Positions 17,753-31,935 are shown, numbered from the stretch's first letter. The stretch: 64,000 nucleotides of DNA from Orientallactaga sibirica (GCA_036365145.1 JAEOAD010000004.1:50805001-50869000); one strand, 5' to 3'. Made by a program: numbers and translations. The notes: generated from the sequence alone by a model not told the origin.

Positions 17753-19122
17753 GTGAGTCTCTCCTAATCATGACCTCACAGCTTCTCTCTTTCACTATCT
17801 ACATTGGCATTTCCTTTTCTTTTCCTAAGTAGATGGATCACTGGGGAGTAACTATGCATATCCAGAACTTACCACATGATTAAAGGTATAAAGTCAAGTT
17901 TCTGGTGTTAGATAGAATTTTTAAATAATTTTTCAGTGGTGTTGAGTTCTACAAATAACAATACTATTTGCATACATGTCATCATTTTAGAAATCATTGG
18001 TGGTTCTTGTCTGCCAGCATGTCTGTCAACACTTTGAAATTTGGATAGATTTTATACATTTTAAAATTATATTGCACAAGCCAAGTGATTAAACAGTACA
18101 TATGTTTTTAGAAAATCAATTGTTTTGTTATGGCAGTGGTGGAAGTGTCTGAGACTTTATAATCTAAGGCCTCGGTTTAAATCCTAATTCAATCTGTTAT
18201 GAGTTATGACGTTGAGAAAATATTGTGAACTTTCTTCAAGAGTTAAACATTTCAACTCTCTGAGTTAGCATTCATTATTCATTCTATTCATCTTTAGAAA
18301 AAGGCAAATCTGTTTAGGATGTCTAGATTATGTGGTTCAGTCCTTATAAGGACTCACAATGTCTTCTCCCTACCACCATAACCCCAAGTTCATAAGCTTC
18401 TTGCTAATGGCTTCTTGGAACATTATGTTAAAAAATTATCTCACCATTGCCCTTTAATCCATCTTTATTTGGCTAAGGTCCTTGAGTCAAAGGAGACTCA
18501 AATGAGTCATAAGCAATGTTTTCACTGTTGAGCATGGTTTTGACTTTTACTTCTTGATGGGAGTCTTTGATACCTGTGTCATGAATTAATCATGCTTTTC
18601 AATGCACTTTTTCTGTCAAAGCTTTAGTAATCTGACTCTAGCTAACTGCTGCGTCAAATACTTTTTTTCTTCTACTAATAAATTGTTAAAGCATGAGTCA
18701 ACATGTTCTTCATGACTCTGAGAAAGAAGTCAGAATAGAAAAGACTAGATCAAACTCTCAATATCCATCTTTACATTTTTTAAAACAACTAATAGCATAT
18801 TTGGGTGGAGGTCAAAGAGTTATTTGTTAATTATCAGAGATTTATTTATTTGGAATTTTAATATGATCCTCTTAAATGCTATCTCGTGATAATAAAAAAT
18901 GATAGGCAATTAGAGCATTTTAAGATTTTTATGTTTATAAGACCTGTAGGGATAGCTAGCTGAAATTTGCTTATGAGATTGCATTAGGCAATAATATCCA
19001 TTTGTGAAGTGTCTAACACATCGTCTAGAATATAGTAAATACTAAGGTAAGAATAATTATCACAGTTAAATAAATTCTATATTTTCTAATAATAACAGAA
19101 ATAAAATGTGTTTTTCATTTAG
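17753..19122 (+). other. Intron 13
   Basis: This 1,370-bp GT-AG intron is A+T-rich and no repeat is recognised. Confidence 0.85.
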
Positions 19123-20184
<1,062 letters not shown>

Positions 20185-20419
20185 TAATATGACCTTTTAT
20201 TTTTGCAATATTAAAATCCAATTTATCTAGAATTATTTCTTATAATAAATACTAACATTTTAATACAAAGGTAAAGAGAGATGAAAACAAAATAATGTCT
20301 GAATTTCTCTGGCCAGATAACCTATATTTATACTTTCCAAAACTCTGTCTTCATTTTAATGCAGAAGTTCTACTTTATTCTCTTATTTTGATAGTGACGT
20401 CCTAAAGATATGTGATCTC

Positions 20420-20589
20420 AGAGCTGGAGAGATGTCTCTCAGCAGTTAAAAGCACTTGCATGCAAAGCCTGAGGGTCTCAGGTTTGATTCCTCAGTTCCA
20501 CAAAAGGCACATGCATCTGGAGTTCAACTGTAGCAGCTAGAGGCCCTGATATATCCATTCTCTCTCTCGCTTCCAAATAAATATTTTTA
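20420..20589 (+). repeat. tRNA-derived SINE (Dip-like), diverged
   Basis: Head gagctggagagatg and tail caaataaatatttttaa are present. The imperfect duplication aaagatatgtgatctc / aaagatatgaaatctc lies at 20404-20419 and 20590-20605. Confidence 0.85.
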
Positions 20590-21380
20590 AAAGATATGAA
20601 ATCTCTTCAGATATTAAGGCATACTAGTATAAGACATGATCAAGCTAACAATAAAGGTGAGGTTACAATGGACTGAAACACATCAGAAGACTGGTTTCAG
20701 CTCCATGTAGTCACAGATTGGTGTCCATGGCAGGAATCAACACACTGTGGCCCATAGGCTGAATCTCAACCAGTGCTTGCTTCATTATGATGCTGTGAAC
20801 CAAGAATTTTTTTTTTTAATTTAAATGGTTAAGAATCAAAGAAGAAGAATATTTGATGACACATGTATATTATATAATATCAAATTGTAGTGTCCATAAC
20901 CAGTTTTAATGAAAAATAGACATATTCATTGACATTGTCTGTGTGGCTACTTTGATGCCCAGTGGCTAAAGCATCAGATATTTACCCAGCCCTTTACAGA
21001 AAAGTGTGCTTCTCTTTTGTATAACACTCCCCGTAGAATTCCATTTAGCATATTCTTGGCTTCTACTTTCTGTTTCTTTCTTAGTTTAACTGTGTGGTTA
21101 AATAACTTCCTTTGGTTTAACTGTTTCAAACTTATATGCAAGGGAAAATTAAGGTAAAATGCACTACCATGTACCACTCAACTCAATTTTTCAAATCCAC
21201 CATCTTACTAATTCACTGAGCATCATTCAGTAGGTATCTCAGAAGATACAATGCAATGAAAGCTACCTGGTAAATATTTTCTTGTCACATTAGCATGGGA
21301 ACAAAACTGCTAAATATTTTTGTCGCTGTAGTTCCCATGGAAAAAGGGATTAAGAGGTCAGAATAGAAATCTACATTCAA

Positions 21381-21535
21381 GCCAGGCATGGAGGTGCACA
21401 CCTTTGATCCCAGCACTTGAGAGGCAGAGGTAGAATTGCTATGAGTTTGAAGCCATCCTGAGACTACATAGTGAATTCCAGGTCAGCTTGGCCTAGAGTA
21501 AGACCCTACCTCAGAAAAAAAGAAAACAGAAAATA
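21381..21535 (+). repeat. B1-like SINE
   Basis: It runs gccaggcatggaggtgcaca, tcccagcacttgagaggcag, ctgagactacatagtgaatt and gaccctacctcag plus an A-rich tail. This is a 7SL-derived monomer of B1 type. Confidence 0.88.
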
Positions 21536-21874
21536 AAATATATATTCATCAGGTCACATACTGATGAGAGCATTCCAAAAACATACGTTGTGAATTATAC
21601 TGTGAAAATTCAGGATTCTGCATTTTTACTCCATAAAAAAATACTCATCATTAAATGTCATCCGTAATTCCTTATCATCCCCTTGTAGCAAAATAATTTC
21701 TAGTTTTATATCAGCTTATAAAGAGTTCTAATATGCAACAAAGTACATACTTTGCTTTCTTCTTTTGACTTTATACTTATCCTGTATCAAACTCATTAAT
21801 GATGGGGCTGCTAGAGTGTATAACCATTTCCATTAAGTTTCCTATAGCAAGATTTATTTGAATACTTTCTCTTA

Positions 21875-22108
21875 AGTTTTTTAATTTTAGTTTTATTTAT
21901 TTGTTTGAGAGAGATGGAAAGAGGGGCAAAGAGAGAGAGAGGGAGAAAGAATGAGAATTGGTGTACCAGAGCCTTCAACCACTGCAAACAAACTCCAGAC
22001 ACATGCACCACATTGTGCATCTGGCTTACATGGGTCCTGGGATCTCAACCCTGAGTCTTTAGAGTTTGTAAGAAAAGCACCTTAATTGCTAAGCCATCTC
22101 TCTAGTCC
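21875..22108 (-). repeat. tRNA-derived SINE (Dip-like), antisense
   Basis: Antisense tail tttatttatttgtttgagag, GA tract, cattgtgcatctggcttaca and ctaagccatctctctagtcc. Confidence 0.88.
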
Positions 22109-22115
22109 ATAGAAT

Positions 22116-22386
22116 TTTTAAAAATATTTCATTTATTTATTTCAGAAAGAGAGGCAGAGAGAGTGTGTGTGTTGGGGGGAAGACAGACAAAGAAAGAGGT
22201 GGGGTTGGGGGGAGAGAGATAGAAAAAGAGAGAATGGGTGCATCAGGGCCTCTAGCCACTACAAACGGAACTCCACACACATACACCACCTTGTACATCT
22301 GGCTTAGATGGGTACTGGGGAATAGAACCTGAGTCCTTGGGCTTTGGAGGCAAGCACCTTAACCACTAGGCCATTTCTCCAGACCC
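22116..22386 (-). repeat. tRNA-derived SINE (Dip-like), antisense, next to another copy
   Basis: A second antisense copy begins about 8 bp after the previous one. It has an expanded GA/GT tract (gagagtgtgtgtgttgggg) and ends ctaggccatttctccagacc. The two copies are distinct in sequence, so they are separate insertions, not a recent duplication. Confidence 0.87.
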
Positions 22387-22794
22387 CACTGAAAGTTTTT
22401 GACTTAAAACAGTTAAAGGAACAAATTGTGAAAGTGTCACACTAAAGCCAATGCCAAAAGTAATTTCAATATTGATTACTAAAGCATATGCAAAATGCAA
22501 TTATCCCCTGGGCTCTCATCAAAGTATTCCATATTTAAATGCATTCTCTTTTAAAAGAAATATATTTAGGGATTGTTTGTATATTAATTATGTAAGAAGA
22601 CAAAAGCTGCCTATGATTATGTCTGAAGTCAATTAGAACAGAAAAAAACACACAAAAAAATCATTAGACAAGGAAAAAGTGATAAGTATAAGAAATGAGA
22701 TTAAAGGTAACTGCTTATCATACAGAAAAGAAAGAAAAATTCTAAGATGGACTTTAGGAAAGTTTTGAAACAGGTCCTTAAAGAATACATAATA

Positions 22795-22969
22795 GCCAGG
22801 CGTGGTGGCGCACGCCTTTACTCCCAGCATTCAGGAGGCAAAGGTAGGAGGATCACCATGAGTTCGAGGCCACCCTGAGACTACATAGTGAATTCCCAGT
22901 CAGCCTGGTCTAGAGTGAGACCCTACCTTGAAAAACTGAAAAATGACAAATCCAAAAAAAAAAAAAAAA
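22795..22969 (+). repeat. B1-like SINE with A16 tail
   Basis: It opens gccaggcgtggtggcgcacg, continues with ctgagactacatagtgaatt and ends gaccctaccttgaaaaac followed by a long A tract. It is one of the less diverged copies. Confidence 0.92.
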
Positions 22970-23210
22970 TACACAATATAATATTTGTGCATGAGTACAA
23001 ATATTTTTCTTTGAAATTCAACATAGGCTTATACTAGAAACAAGTGTGATACATTAATGAACACTTAATCTAGATAGGACTCATATAGGCATTCATTAAT
23101 TATTGATTTATGATAGTAAATAAAAATAACTTTAAATCATAAAGTTGATAACCAATTCTTGAATAAGGAGCTATCACTAATGAAGATTTTGCATGAAAAA
23201 TATATTTCTG

Positions 23211-23393
23211 GCCAGGCGTGGTGGTGCACCCCTTTAATCCCAGCACTTGGAAGGCAGAGGTAAGAGGATCATCCTGAGTTCAAGGTCACCCTGAGACTAC
23301 CTAGTGAATTCCAGCTCAGTCTGAGCTAGAGGGAGACCCTTCCTCGAAAAAACAAAGAAAAACCAAAAAAAAAAAAAAAAAAAAAAAGAAAGA
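23211..23393 (+). repeat. B1-like SINE with long A tail
   Basis: It opens gccaggcgtggtggtgcacc, continues with tcccagcacttggaaggcag, and ends in an A run of more than 20 bases. Confidence 0.92.
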
Positions 23394-24244
23394 AACTATA
23401 CCAGTATATAGTTGTGTGCATCTACTAAACTGACCTAATTTTTCTAAAAATGTTCCACATGATTTTTTTTCAATTTATACCTTAGGTTAGTTTAACTTTC
23501 ATTAATTAAAATGGTTAAGAAGTAATAATTTGAGAGGGAAACAGAAAAATATGTTTATGTCAGTTCAGGTCTGCATAAAAAAAAACTGATGAAAACCATT
23601 GTCTTCAAATGAGATAAAGACACTGTGATTTATATATTTTAATGAATATTTCTGTGATTTCTCAGTACAGGAATAGAAACTAAATTAACCTTATTTTCAT
23701 TTGTGATATTTATTAAGTTATGATAAAAATGTTTTTTTCTAAGAACCTTAATATAGGAACCTACCATAATCTGTTCATATTCTGTTCCCATTGTCCTATT
23801 TTGTCCCCAGCTCCCATTCCACTGAAGACCCTTCTCTCTCCAAGTAGTCCTTCCTCTGTTTTGTTGTCTCATTCCTTTTGTCCTCCACCATCCTTCACTG
23901 AAAAATGTTGATGGACTCAGTCAGTACAGAGCAGGTTTTATGGAGGCACTAGCAACTACTGTGGGTAGTATTTTTTTTAAATAATTTTTGTTGCAAAGTA
24001 CATGATTATATCATCTATTCTCAATAAGAAGTAACATAGCATAAGCACGCTATTTGGATGATTCCTGCTGACTTTCCAAAAGGCTAATGCAGTGAAAAAG
24101 GCCCTAGGCCTTCCTTATTCCTATTGAAACACAAACATGTACTAACATATGCTCATAATAAAATATTACAATTAACATAAAATACTTTAAGTATCCCAGT
24201 GAGTACCAAAATTGTTTTCTGTAATCCGTGATAGACTTTGCATC

Positions 24245-24560
24245 CCTATAACAAATACTTGAGCAAAACAATTTAAGGGAGGAAATCTTTATTTTGGTTC
24301 CATTCTAGCAGTTTCAGTCCCACATGTCAGGGATGCCATGATGGAGCCAAGCAGCCCACACAGCATGACAGCCAGGAGGCAGAAAGTGAAATGTCTGGGC
24401 TGCAGGGTTTCTCCTTTTGCTCTTTCTGTTCCATCCAGGCTCCCAGCATATGGGATGGCATTGAAGGCAGGTCTTTTCCCTTTAGTCTGCCCCTCTATAT
24501 ATACCCTCACAGCAACACCTGGAGCTGTGCTTGACTAATCTCCTGGGTATTTCTCAATGC
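24245..24560 (-). repeat. Unnamed rodent interspersed repeat, antisense, partial
   Basis: The start ataacaaatacttgagc and aagggaggaaatctttattt resembles the starts near 31436 and 56805. The part after tggcattgaaggcaggtc is less clear. The family is unnamed. Confidence 0.45.
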
Positions 24561-25628
24561 AATAATGTTGACTTTCCCAGTTTACCATCCCAGATTACCT
24601 AGGTTCCTCTTGTAGAATGTTCTATCACACATAATGTTAACTTACTTTCTTATACTTTCACATCTGACAAATTTTATTTGGGCATAACCAAAATCTCCAG
24701 TGCAATTTTGATTTTTAAAAATAAGGTACATAATTTTGGCCATGAAGAGACATATCAAATTGTAACTTGATTATATTTCCTCTATAAAACAAGTTTTATT
24801 AAGTAGTAAATACATTTTACATGCTTTCTGCCTTTTGTGAAAATTCTTGTTTGATACCTGAGATTTATCTGGATCCTTAATTTAGAAAGACAGAAATGGT
24901 ATTGCTTTCAAGTAGGACTTTTTTTAAGAGTATAAATTGTGCTGACCTCTTGGTAACTTCTTCCAGGACCAAAGTTATGGGAAGTGACATGGTCGTCCAT
25001 TTCATTGTATTACATAAGTTAAGCTCGTTAGGCTTAGTGCACTTAAGAAGACACATTAAATTTCAAGAAGGTACTCTAGACAGAATGTTTTATTACAGGA
25101 GCAACCAAGTATTATCTGTTGCACTTATTGTAATATCTAATGTTTATGTCATGGGGAAAGTGAACTATTACCTTAACCTGAATGACTCAGCACAATAGAC
25201 AACAGTTCAATCTTTTCTTCTCTTTGTTTCTCACAGTTAGCAAATCATAACCACAGGGAAGTGTGGGATAGCTTTCTAGAATCTTCCAAGGGGATTTGAC
25301 CAAGGAATTTGTATTATAGAAGTGAACAGAAATGAACTGACTGATGTCACATTGCTAATAATGTGGAACCCATTTCTGCTCTGTATGGTAATTTTTCATG
25401 AGCATGGCTGGCCTGCTGCTGCCCAGAGTGCTTAGGTTCTTACATGGAGATAGAGTCGACACATTCAGCCTCTCTTCCACCATTCTCTTGTGTACTTATC
25501 TGTGTGTGAATACATGCTTCCTTTTTCTTCGTTGTGAGTTTGTATTATAGCCTGTATTTAACAAAGTGGGCTTCTTGCTTTTATATTCTCTCCCTATTTC
25601 TCTCCACCCCATGTCTACCCTGCTACAG

Positions 25629-26105
25629 GTTCTGAACCTGTTTCTGGCCTTACTATTGAGTTCATTTAGCTCAGACAATCTTACTGCAATTGATGAAGAC
25701 ACTGATGCAAACAACCTCCAGATTGCAGTAGCCAGAATTAAAAGGGGAATAAATTATGTGAAACAGACCTTACGTGAATTTATTCAGAAAGCATTTTCCA
25801 AAAAGCCAAAGAATTCCAAGGATGCAGCAAAAACAGGACATCCAGACCACAAAAAGGAAAACTATATCTCAAACCGTACACTTGCTGAGATGAGAAAAGA
25901 TCACAGCTTCCACAAGGAGAGAGACAAAGCCAGTGTGTTTGGAAGCAGTATAGACAAAACCTTGATGGAAGAGAGTGACTATCAATCATTTATTCATAAC
26001 CCCAGCCTAACGGTGACAGTGCCAATTGCACCTGGAGAGTCTGATTTGGAAAATATGAATACTGAGGAACTTAGCAGTGATTCGGATAGTGATTACAGCA
26101 AAGAG
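25629..26105 (+). CDS. SCN9A: SCN9A exon 16: DII S6 end and II-III linker
   Basis: This 477-bp exon (159 codons, phase 0) lies between ctacag and gtaagg. It begins [20 protein letters not shown], the end of S6, then [20 protein letters not shown] and the long cytoplasmic linker. Near its end [20 protein letters not shown], starting at 26019, is the ankyrin-G-binding motif that tethers Nav channels at the axon initial segment and nodes. The acidic [11 protein letters not shown] after it is of the type phosphorylated by casein kinase 2 in this family. [14 protein letters not shown] and [12 protein letters not shown] are Nav1.7-like. The open frame extends upstream and downstream into introns by chance. 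Confidence 0.97.
26019..26105 (+). other. Ankyrin-binding and CK2 segment of the II-III linker
   Basis: The codons read [20 protein letters not shown] and then DSDSDYSKE. They match the Nav ankyrin motif pattern VP(I/L)AxxE(S/D)D followed by Ser residues in acidic context. This motif is established for Nav1.2 and shared by its paralogues. No residue of the core motif is lost here. Confidence 0.85.
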
Positions 26106-26748
26106 GTAAGGTTGTCTTATATCTATTGCTGCATACTAATAACTTGTAAGCGATGAATCCAATTTTCAGGTGCCTGTTATCCTCAACTCTGTCTAAGAGT
26201 TTGTATATGTTGACTAAAAGAACTTCCCGATGGGTCATTTGATAAAGCTTTCTTCTATTCTTAGTAATTGAGCTTGCTTAGCTATATTTGCATCTTCCCA
26301 TCCTTCATCCCATGGTGGTCAGCAGTCATGATGTCACACAGTGTCCTTCCACAGTCCATGGAATCCACCTGTCCTCACCATTGCCATTACGTTTGCACTC
26401 ATTACCTGACTATCCATTGCAAGTGGAGTCACAGCTAGTCTCCCTATCCATCCTCCATCTACTTGAGTTTATGTTTTTATTTATTAAATTAAGTACAACT
26501 CAAGCGTAATAATTTTACCCCTTGATAGAGTCATACATAGTTCTGAAATCTCCTAAAACACACTGTAAAGCCTTCTCAAAAGTGCCCCAAACAGCCTTGA
26601 CCAACTGTGTTTCCCCCTGCTCACTTGGGAATTCATGACCTCTGCCAAATAGATTTCCTTCTAAGCCACAAACACATTCCACCTGTGTGCCTTTGGTTAT
26701 GATTTTCCTCTATGGCCAAAATCCTGTATCTTTAAAGATGCAGTGTGT

Positions 26749-26957
26749 AAGGCTGGAAAGATGGCTTGGCTGTTAAAGCGTTTGCCTCCAAAGTCAAAGG
26801 ATCCTGGTTTGACTTTCCAGGCCCTACATAAGCCAGATGCACAAGGGTGTGCATACATCTGGAGTTCATTTGCAGTGCCTGGAGGCCCTTGCGTACTTGT
26901 TCTCTCCTCTCTCTCTCCCTCTTTCTCTCTGTCAAATAAATAAATAGAATATATATT
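26749..26957 (+). repeat. tRNA-derived SINE (Dip-like)
   Basis: Head aaggctggaaagatggcttg, middle taagccagatgcacaagggt, tail gtcaaataaataaatag. An 18-bp duplication (17 of 18 matching) begins tttaaagatgcag at 26731-26748 and 26958-26975. Confidence 0.92.
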
Positions 26958-27514
26958 TTTAAAGATGCAGTATGTGAATTCTTCAACTATAAAATTATTA
27001 GTACTTAACTCTAAGCTTTTGTTATGTGAAAATTGCTCCAAACAGTCACATATTACATTCATCCTAATCTCTGCAGAAGTGGGTAAAATCTCCTCTCATT
27101 TTCAATCTTGCATAATTATACACTGACTCCTGTATTTATGATTTGATTTAGAATTAAATGTTCATTTTGGTGACATTATAGCCTACATCAAATAGCACTA
27201 TAAATTCACTGGGAACAGGAACTTCTTTCAAAGTGTTTTCATATCTTCTTTCCCCTATTTAGTCTATATATTTCTATGTAAGTCAAGATATGTGCTAAAT
27301 TATATTTTTATTTCTATGATATTCAATAATCATAGGTGAATATTATCACTAATTATCATTTGAAAATGACTTTCTATTGCTCTTCTCTGAAAAAATTTTC
27401 CTTTATGTATGTCATGTTAGAAATTTTTCAGTAGATACTAAAGTACCTGTTATTTGTTTAACCCTATTCAGACTTGTCTTCCATAAATTTATATTGGATT
27501 TCAAAAAGATTAAT

Positions 27515-27688
27515 GGGTTGGGTGTGGTGGCACATGCCTTTAATCCCAGTGTTCGGGAGGCCAAGGTAGGAGGATTGCAATGAGTTTGAGGACACCCAGA
27601 GATTACATAGTGAATTCCAGGTCAGCCTGGGCTATAGTGAGACCCTACCTTGAAAAAACTGATAAATGAAAAACCAGAAAAAAAAAAA
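27515..27688 (+). repeat. B1-like SINE
   Basis: It opens ggttgggtgtggtggcacat, followed by gattacatagtgaattccag and gaccctaccttgaaaaaac. Confidence 0.9.
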
Positions 27689-28262
27689 GGTTATATGGAA
27701 TAATCATGACTCCTACAGAACCATATGAGTGCATACATATCTACCTAAATAGATCTATTGTCATGTGTATAGAAAATGTTCAATACCTACTTACCAAGAG
27801 AATAAATAATTAAGTAGATATATTATGAACATATGTCTCCAAGTTAAAAAAAAATCCTTCCAATGTCCAAGTAAGGAAGAAAATCCTTTGTACATTTTTA
27901 AATCCTCTCTATTGAAGAAGTAATTCTCACAAAATGTGCTTTCAGTTTAAATTAGAAAATCCAATTGCATAAACAATTTTTCAGCAGCATGCATCTGACT
28001 TTAATCTCAGACAGAAAAAGGAACTACCTCACTGATCTATTTTGGGGGGAACAAAGATTAAAGTTGAAAGGTCTCAATTGCCTGGCAGAAAATTACTTTC
28101 TAAAATAACCCTGAAATTCTAGGTGTTAAACAGATTTACAATGTGGGGAAGGTCAATCAAAGACTTGTGAATTCACTTATTAACGTGTGGGGAAGATTGA
28201 TTTTTCACTTGGTCTCATTTTCTGTGGCTTAAAGTCAGTGGTTGACCTTAATCCTTATTCTT

Positions 28263-28459
28263 TTATTTTGTTTTATTTTGTTTTATTTTATTTATTTTAT
28301 TTTATTTTTTTTTTTTTTGAGGTAGGGTCTCACTGTAACCCAGGCTAACCTGGATCTTAACTATGTAGTCTCAGGGTGGCCTCAAACTCATAGCGATCCT
28401 CCTACCTCTGCCTCCGGAGTGCTGGTATTAAAGGTGTGCGCCACCACGCTTGGCTCAAG
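28263..28459 (-). repeat. B1-like SINE, antisense, TTTTA-rich tail
   Basis: A (TTTTA/TTTTG)n tail leads to gaggtagggtctcactgtaa, tatgtagtctcagggtggcc and gccaccacgcttggct. The 11-bp duplication tccttattctt lies at 28252-28262 and 28460-28470; its first copy abuts the tail. Confidence 0.92.
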
Positions 28460-29050
28460 TCCTTATTCTTAGTGTACAGTACAGAGTTATAACATTTTAA
28501 TCAGAACCTTATTGATCTTTAAATTTATAACTTTATTTTCTAACTAAAACAGCAGATTTATTAACAGGAAATGATGTTATCTGCACTTATAAAGCAGAAG
28601 TTCCACTCTTGAAATTCATAGTTCAGTGGTATTTCTGCCACCCTATTCCTGTCTTGTCTAAAAATATAAATTTCCATTGTGTTAGTACCCAATTAGTTTC
28701 CCCTGAGTTACAGACCCATCTGTCTAAACAGCCAGCATACTCACTGTGTTTTTTAAAAGGTCATAATATCTTAAGGACCAGTCATCTTTGATTAATTCAT
28801 TTTTAAATACTTGGTAGCATTTTGGTACATATTTTAAACAGATTATTTTACTAACCATAAAGTTACTTTACCACCCACTCCATGAGTATTTTATTAAAAA
28901 TGATAATTTTGTTCCCTATAATCTGAGTTGTCCAAAGACCAGGTGACATTAGCACTGTAATCTCCTTGTTTGTCATTTGTTTCTTTCTTCTGAACAGCAT
29001 ATTCTTATATGTATGCTCAAAAATATGCATTCTTCTTCTATTGCACTTCT

Positions 29051-29253
29051 TTTATTTTTATTTATTTGTTTAGTAGAAACAAAGAGAGGGAGACAGTGAA
29101 AATGGGCACTCGAGGGCCTCTAGCCACTGCAAACTAACTCCAGATGTATGTGCCATCATGTGCATCTGGTTTATGTGGGACCTGGAGAATCGAGCCTGAG
29201 TCCTTAGGCTTCACAGGCATGTGCCTTAACCACTATGCAATCTCTCCAGCCCA
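29051..29253 (-). repeat. tRNA-derived SINE (Dip-like), antisense
   Basis: Tail tttatttttatttatttg, middle catgtgcatctggtttatgt, head end aatctctccagcc. A perfect 14-bp duplication, tctattgcacttct, lies at 29037-29050 and 29254-29267. Confidence 0.92.
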
Positions 29254-29439
29254 TCTATTGCACTTCTGTATTCAACACAGAATACAAGAGTGTATGGCAG
29301 CCTTGGGATATTTAGTAACAAATTCATGAGCTAGTATTTTTAAATCATTAAGCATAGCATTAGAGACAGTAAGCCATCAAAACATGAGCTGTTTTATCAA
29401 TGAATTCATATTCAGTGCTATCAACTAAGAATTCAGTTC

Positions 29440-29545
29440 TTGCCAGGCATGGTAGCACATGCCTATAACGACAACACTTAGGAGGCTGTCAAAGGATTAT
29501 CATCAGTTCATGGCCTACCTTGGATCATATGACAAGACCTTATCT
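29440..29545 (+). repeat. Diverged B1-like fragment
   Basis: It opens tgccaggcatggtagcacat and decays after about 90 bp. A TCTC/TCTA simple tract follows at 29547-29590. Confidence 0.65.
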
Positions 29546-29647
29546 CTCTCTCCATCTCTCTATTATCAATCTATCTATGTATCTATCTATCATGCACTTT
29601 CTATCCCTCTCCCACACACATACACAAAAAAGTACAGGTTGCTGCCA

Positions 29648-29795
29648 GCCAGGTTGTGGTGGCATGCACCTTTAATCCCAGCACTTGGGAAGCAGAGGTA
29701 GGAGGATCACTGTGAATTCAAGACAAACCTGGGACTGGGACTACAGAATGTGTTCCAGGTCAGCCTGGGCTAGAGTAAGACCCTGCCTTGAAAAT
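29648..29795 (+). repeat. B1-like SINE
   Basis: It opens agccaggttgtggtggcatg, continues tcccagcacttgggaagcag and ends gaccctgccttgaaaata. It has an internal gggactgggact duplication. Confidence 0.85.
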
Positions 29796-31048
29796 ATTTT
29801 GTCATATAGTAATAGATACTTATATGCAGATTAGTGGCATTGACATGAAATTATGTTCTGATAACTTGCCCTTTTCTGCATGAGAAATTTTCTGTTAACT
29901 ATCTTGAAGTCTGTCATCTTTGACTATGTTCAATCATACTCAACAATATACTGAAACTACACAATGAAGGTTCAAGGTCTATGTTATGAAGTTTTAGATA
30001 GCTCCAAAATACTAAGCTGTGGTAAATTGTGAATCTCTGTGAATCTCTACATCTAGGGTCTTGTTTCAACTTTCTCGTGTTAAAATATTCCTGCTATGAT
30101 GTTTGACTTTTTATCTTCATTTTTAATTAAGGTAGTAAGAAATGCAATTTTTCTTCATCTAAAGTAAGTCTCATTTTTTCATACAACCCTTCCTTGCTCT
30201 AGTTTCCACAATCTTCAGCTCCTACTTCAATTTCCAGATTCTCAAGTTGCTTATTTTTTTCCTTGGTAGCATTCTTCATTTTGCATCCTTAAATACCTTT
30301 GAAATAGTGATCATCACATTCCTAATGAGGTTTGATGAACCCAAAAAGCAGATATTAATTATCCCAGAAGAAGAATTCAGTTCCATGCTACTATATATTT
30401 CATCAGTTCCCTGTTCAAGGACCTGCATTTTGAGCAGAGACAAACCATCCATAACTCTTGACACTTCTTCCTCTTTCCCCTCTCCCCTTTTAAAACTCAT
30501 CTCTTAATGGTCTCACCTTCTATTTCCCAGTATTCCTCATGGAGACATGTCAGTTCTTTTCTTACATCAGCCCTCACATAGACAGTTTACCTTGTTCAGA
30601 CTGTGAAGTGAATATTCTAGAGACAAGTCAAAACACTTTACAGTGAAAACATCTTTCTAGAAAATGGCCAAATAATGAGTTCAAATAAAGTGTTTTGTAA
30701 AATCTCCTAGACAGTTCTGAGTAAACCACTGACACATTTCTCTGAGGATGCAGTACTTCACTGAGTCAGAAAAGATATATTGACATTTCAAGTGTACTAG
30801 AGAAAATAAAACTGTCACTGCTTCTCATAATGTAGACCCTGGATTGATGGCCCATAGTCAGCCTCCTCCTGAGGGCCAATGAGCCCTGTAAGCATCCTGT
30901 GAACACGAACAGACTTACAGACTTCTTCCCTTAGCCTCAAATGAAGCATGAAATGTACACATTCACTCCTTAAGTATTTATTGCACCTATGTTTCTGGCA
31001 TGGTGCTTAATAGCTGAGGGAGAAAACCATAAACAATCACTCAGCAGC

Positions 31049-31110
31049 AAAAAAAGAAAAAAAAAAGAAAAGAAAAAAGAAAAGAAAAAAAGAAAAGAAA
31101 AAGAAGAGGA
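31049..31110. repeat. A/G-rich simple repeat (A3-7 G)n
   Basis: About 60 bp of A runs separated by single G bases (aaaagaaaagaaaaa pattern). No SINE body is attached. Confidence 0.85.
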
Positions 31111-31435
31111 ATATCTGGCTTAACTTTCACGTTAAAATATAAAAAGCCCAGGATGAGGAGATATTCAGTCATGCACTATCTTAAGTGTATATTGGTTTTC
31201 TAGAACTTAAGAAACAAACTTCATGGCTCAAAACAACAGAAACGTTTCTGTCAAAGTCCTTGAGGCTGGAGGGCCACCCTGTCTCTGAAGACTTGATGGA
31301 AGACTCTTCCCTTGATTCTTCCAAGTTTCTGGTCATTGCTGACAATCCTTACAACTTGCAGGTGCATGCTGCCCTCTTCACTGTTCTTGTGTGGTCTTCC
31401 CTCTGAATATCTGGATTCCTTTAAGGTAGCTGCTG

Positions 31436-31803
31436 TAGTCAGTTCCACATTACTAGGACAAACATCCAAACCAGGCATAGTTTAGGGGAGGAAGGGATTT
31501 ATTTCAAGCTTCCATCAGTGGTGGAAGAAATTGTTTTCCGGGGGGGGGGGAACAACAGCAAAAACTAAAAGCAGCAAGAAGGGAACTAGCAGCAAGTAGG
31601 ATCAGTCAAAACTCAAACCCTTCTGCATACACTGCATACCTTTAGGCTGGAATCTGATCCGTCCCTAAAGATACCTTAGGGCTGGACTCCAGGATCCACC
31701 CCCCAGTGACACCTCCTCCATCCAGGCAGCTGGAGACCCAAGTTATAAGGTTGACTGAAACACTTGAGTCTGTGGGGGCAATGCATTCAAACTACCAACC
31801 AAA
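31436..31803 (-). repeat. Unnamed rodent interspersed repeat, antisense
   Basis: The start cagttccacattactaggac and gaggaagggatttatttcaa and the end gggggcaatgcattcaaact match, in reverse, the start of the element at 1984 (ttgaatagatggcccc). It contains an uninterrupted run of about 11 G near 31540. The family is unnamed. Confidence 0.5.
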
Positions 31804-31805
31804 GC

Positions 31806-31935
31806 AGTTGTATTGGGTTAGATCCAAAATAATGTCCCCATCTTAACATGATTACATATCTTCAAAGACCCTACTTCCAAATGAGGACACATCAAAAGTA
31901 CCAGAGTTAGGACTAGAAATATCTTTTGTTTCTTA
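31806..31935 (-). repeat. MLT1-like LTR fragment (ERVL-MaLR), antisense
   Basis: The run from ttgggttagatccaaaat through caaagaccctacttccaaat to agagttaggactagaaatat follows the antisense order of MLT1 LTR consensus phrases. It is an old non-coding LTR remnant with no viral gene attached. Confidence 0.6.
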
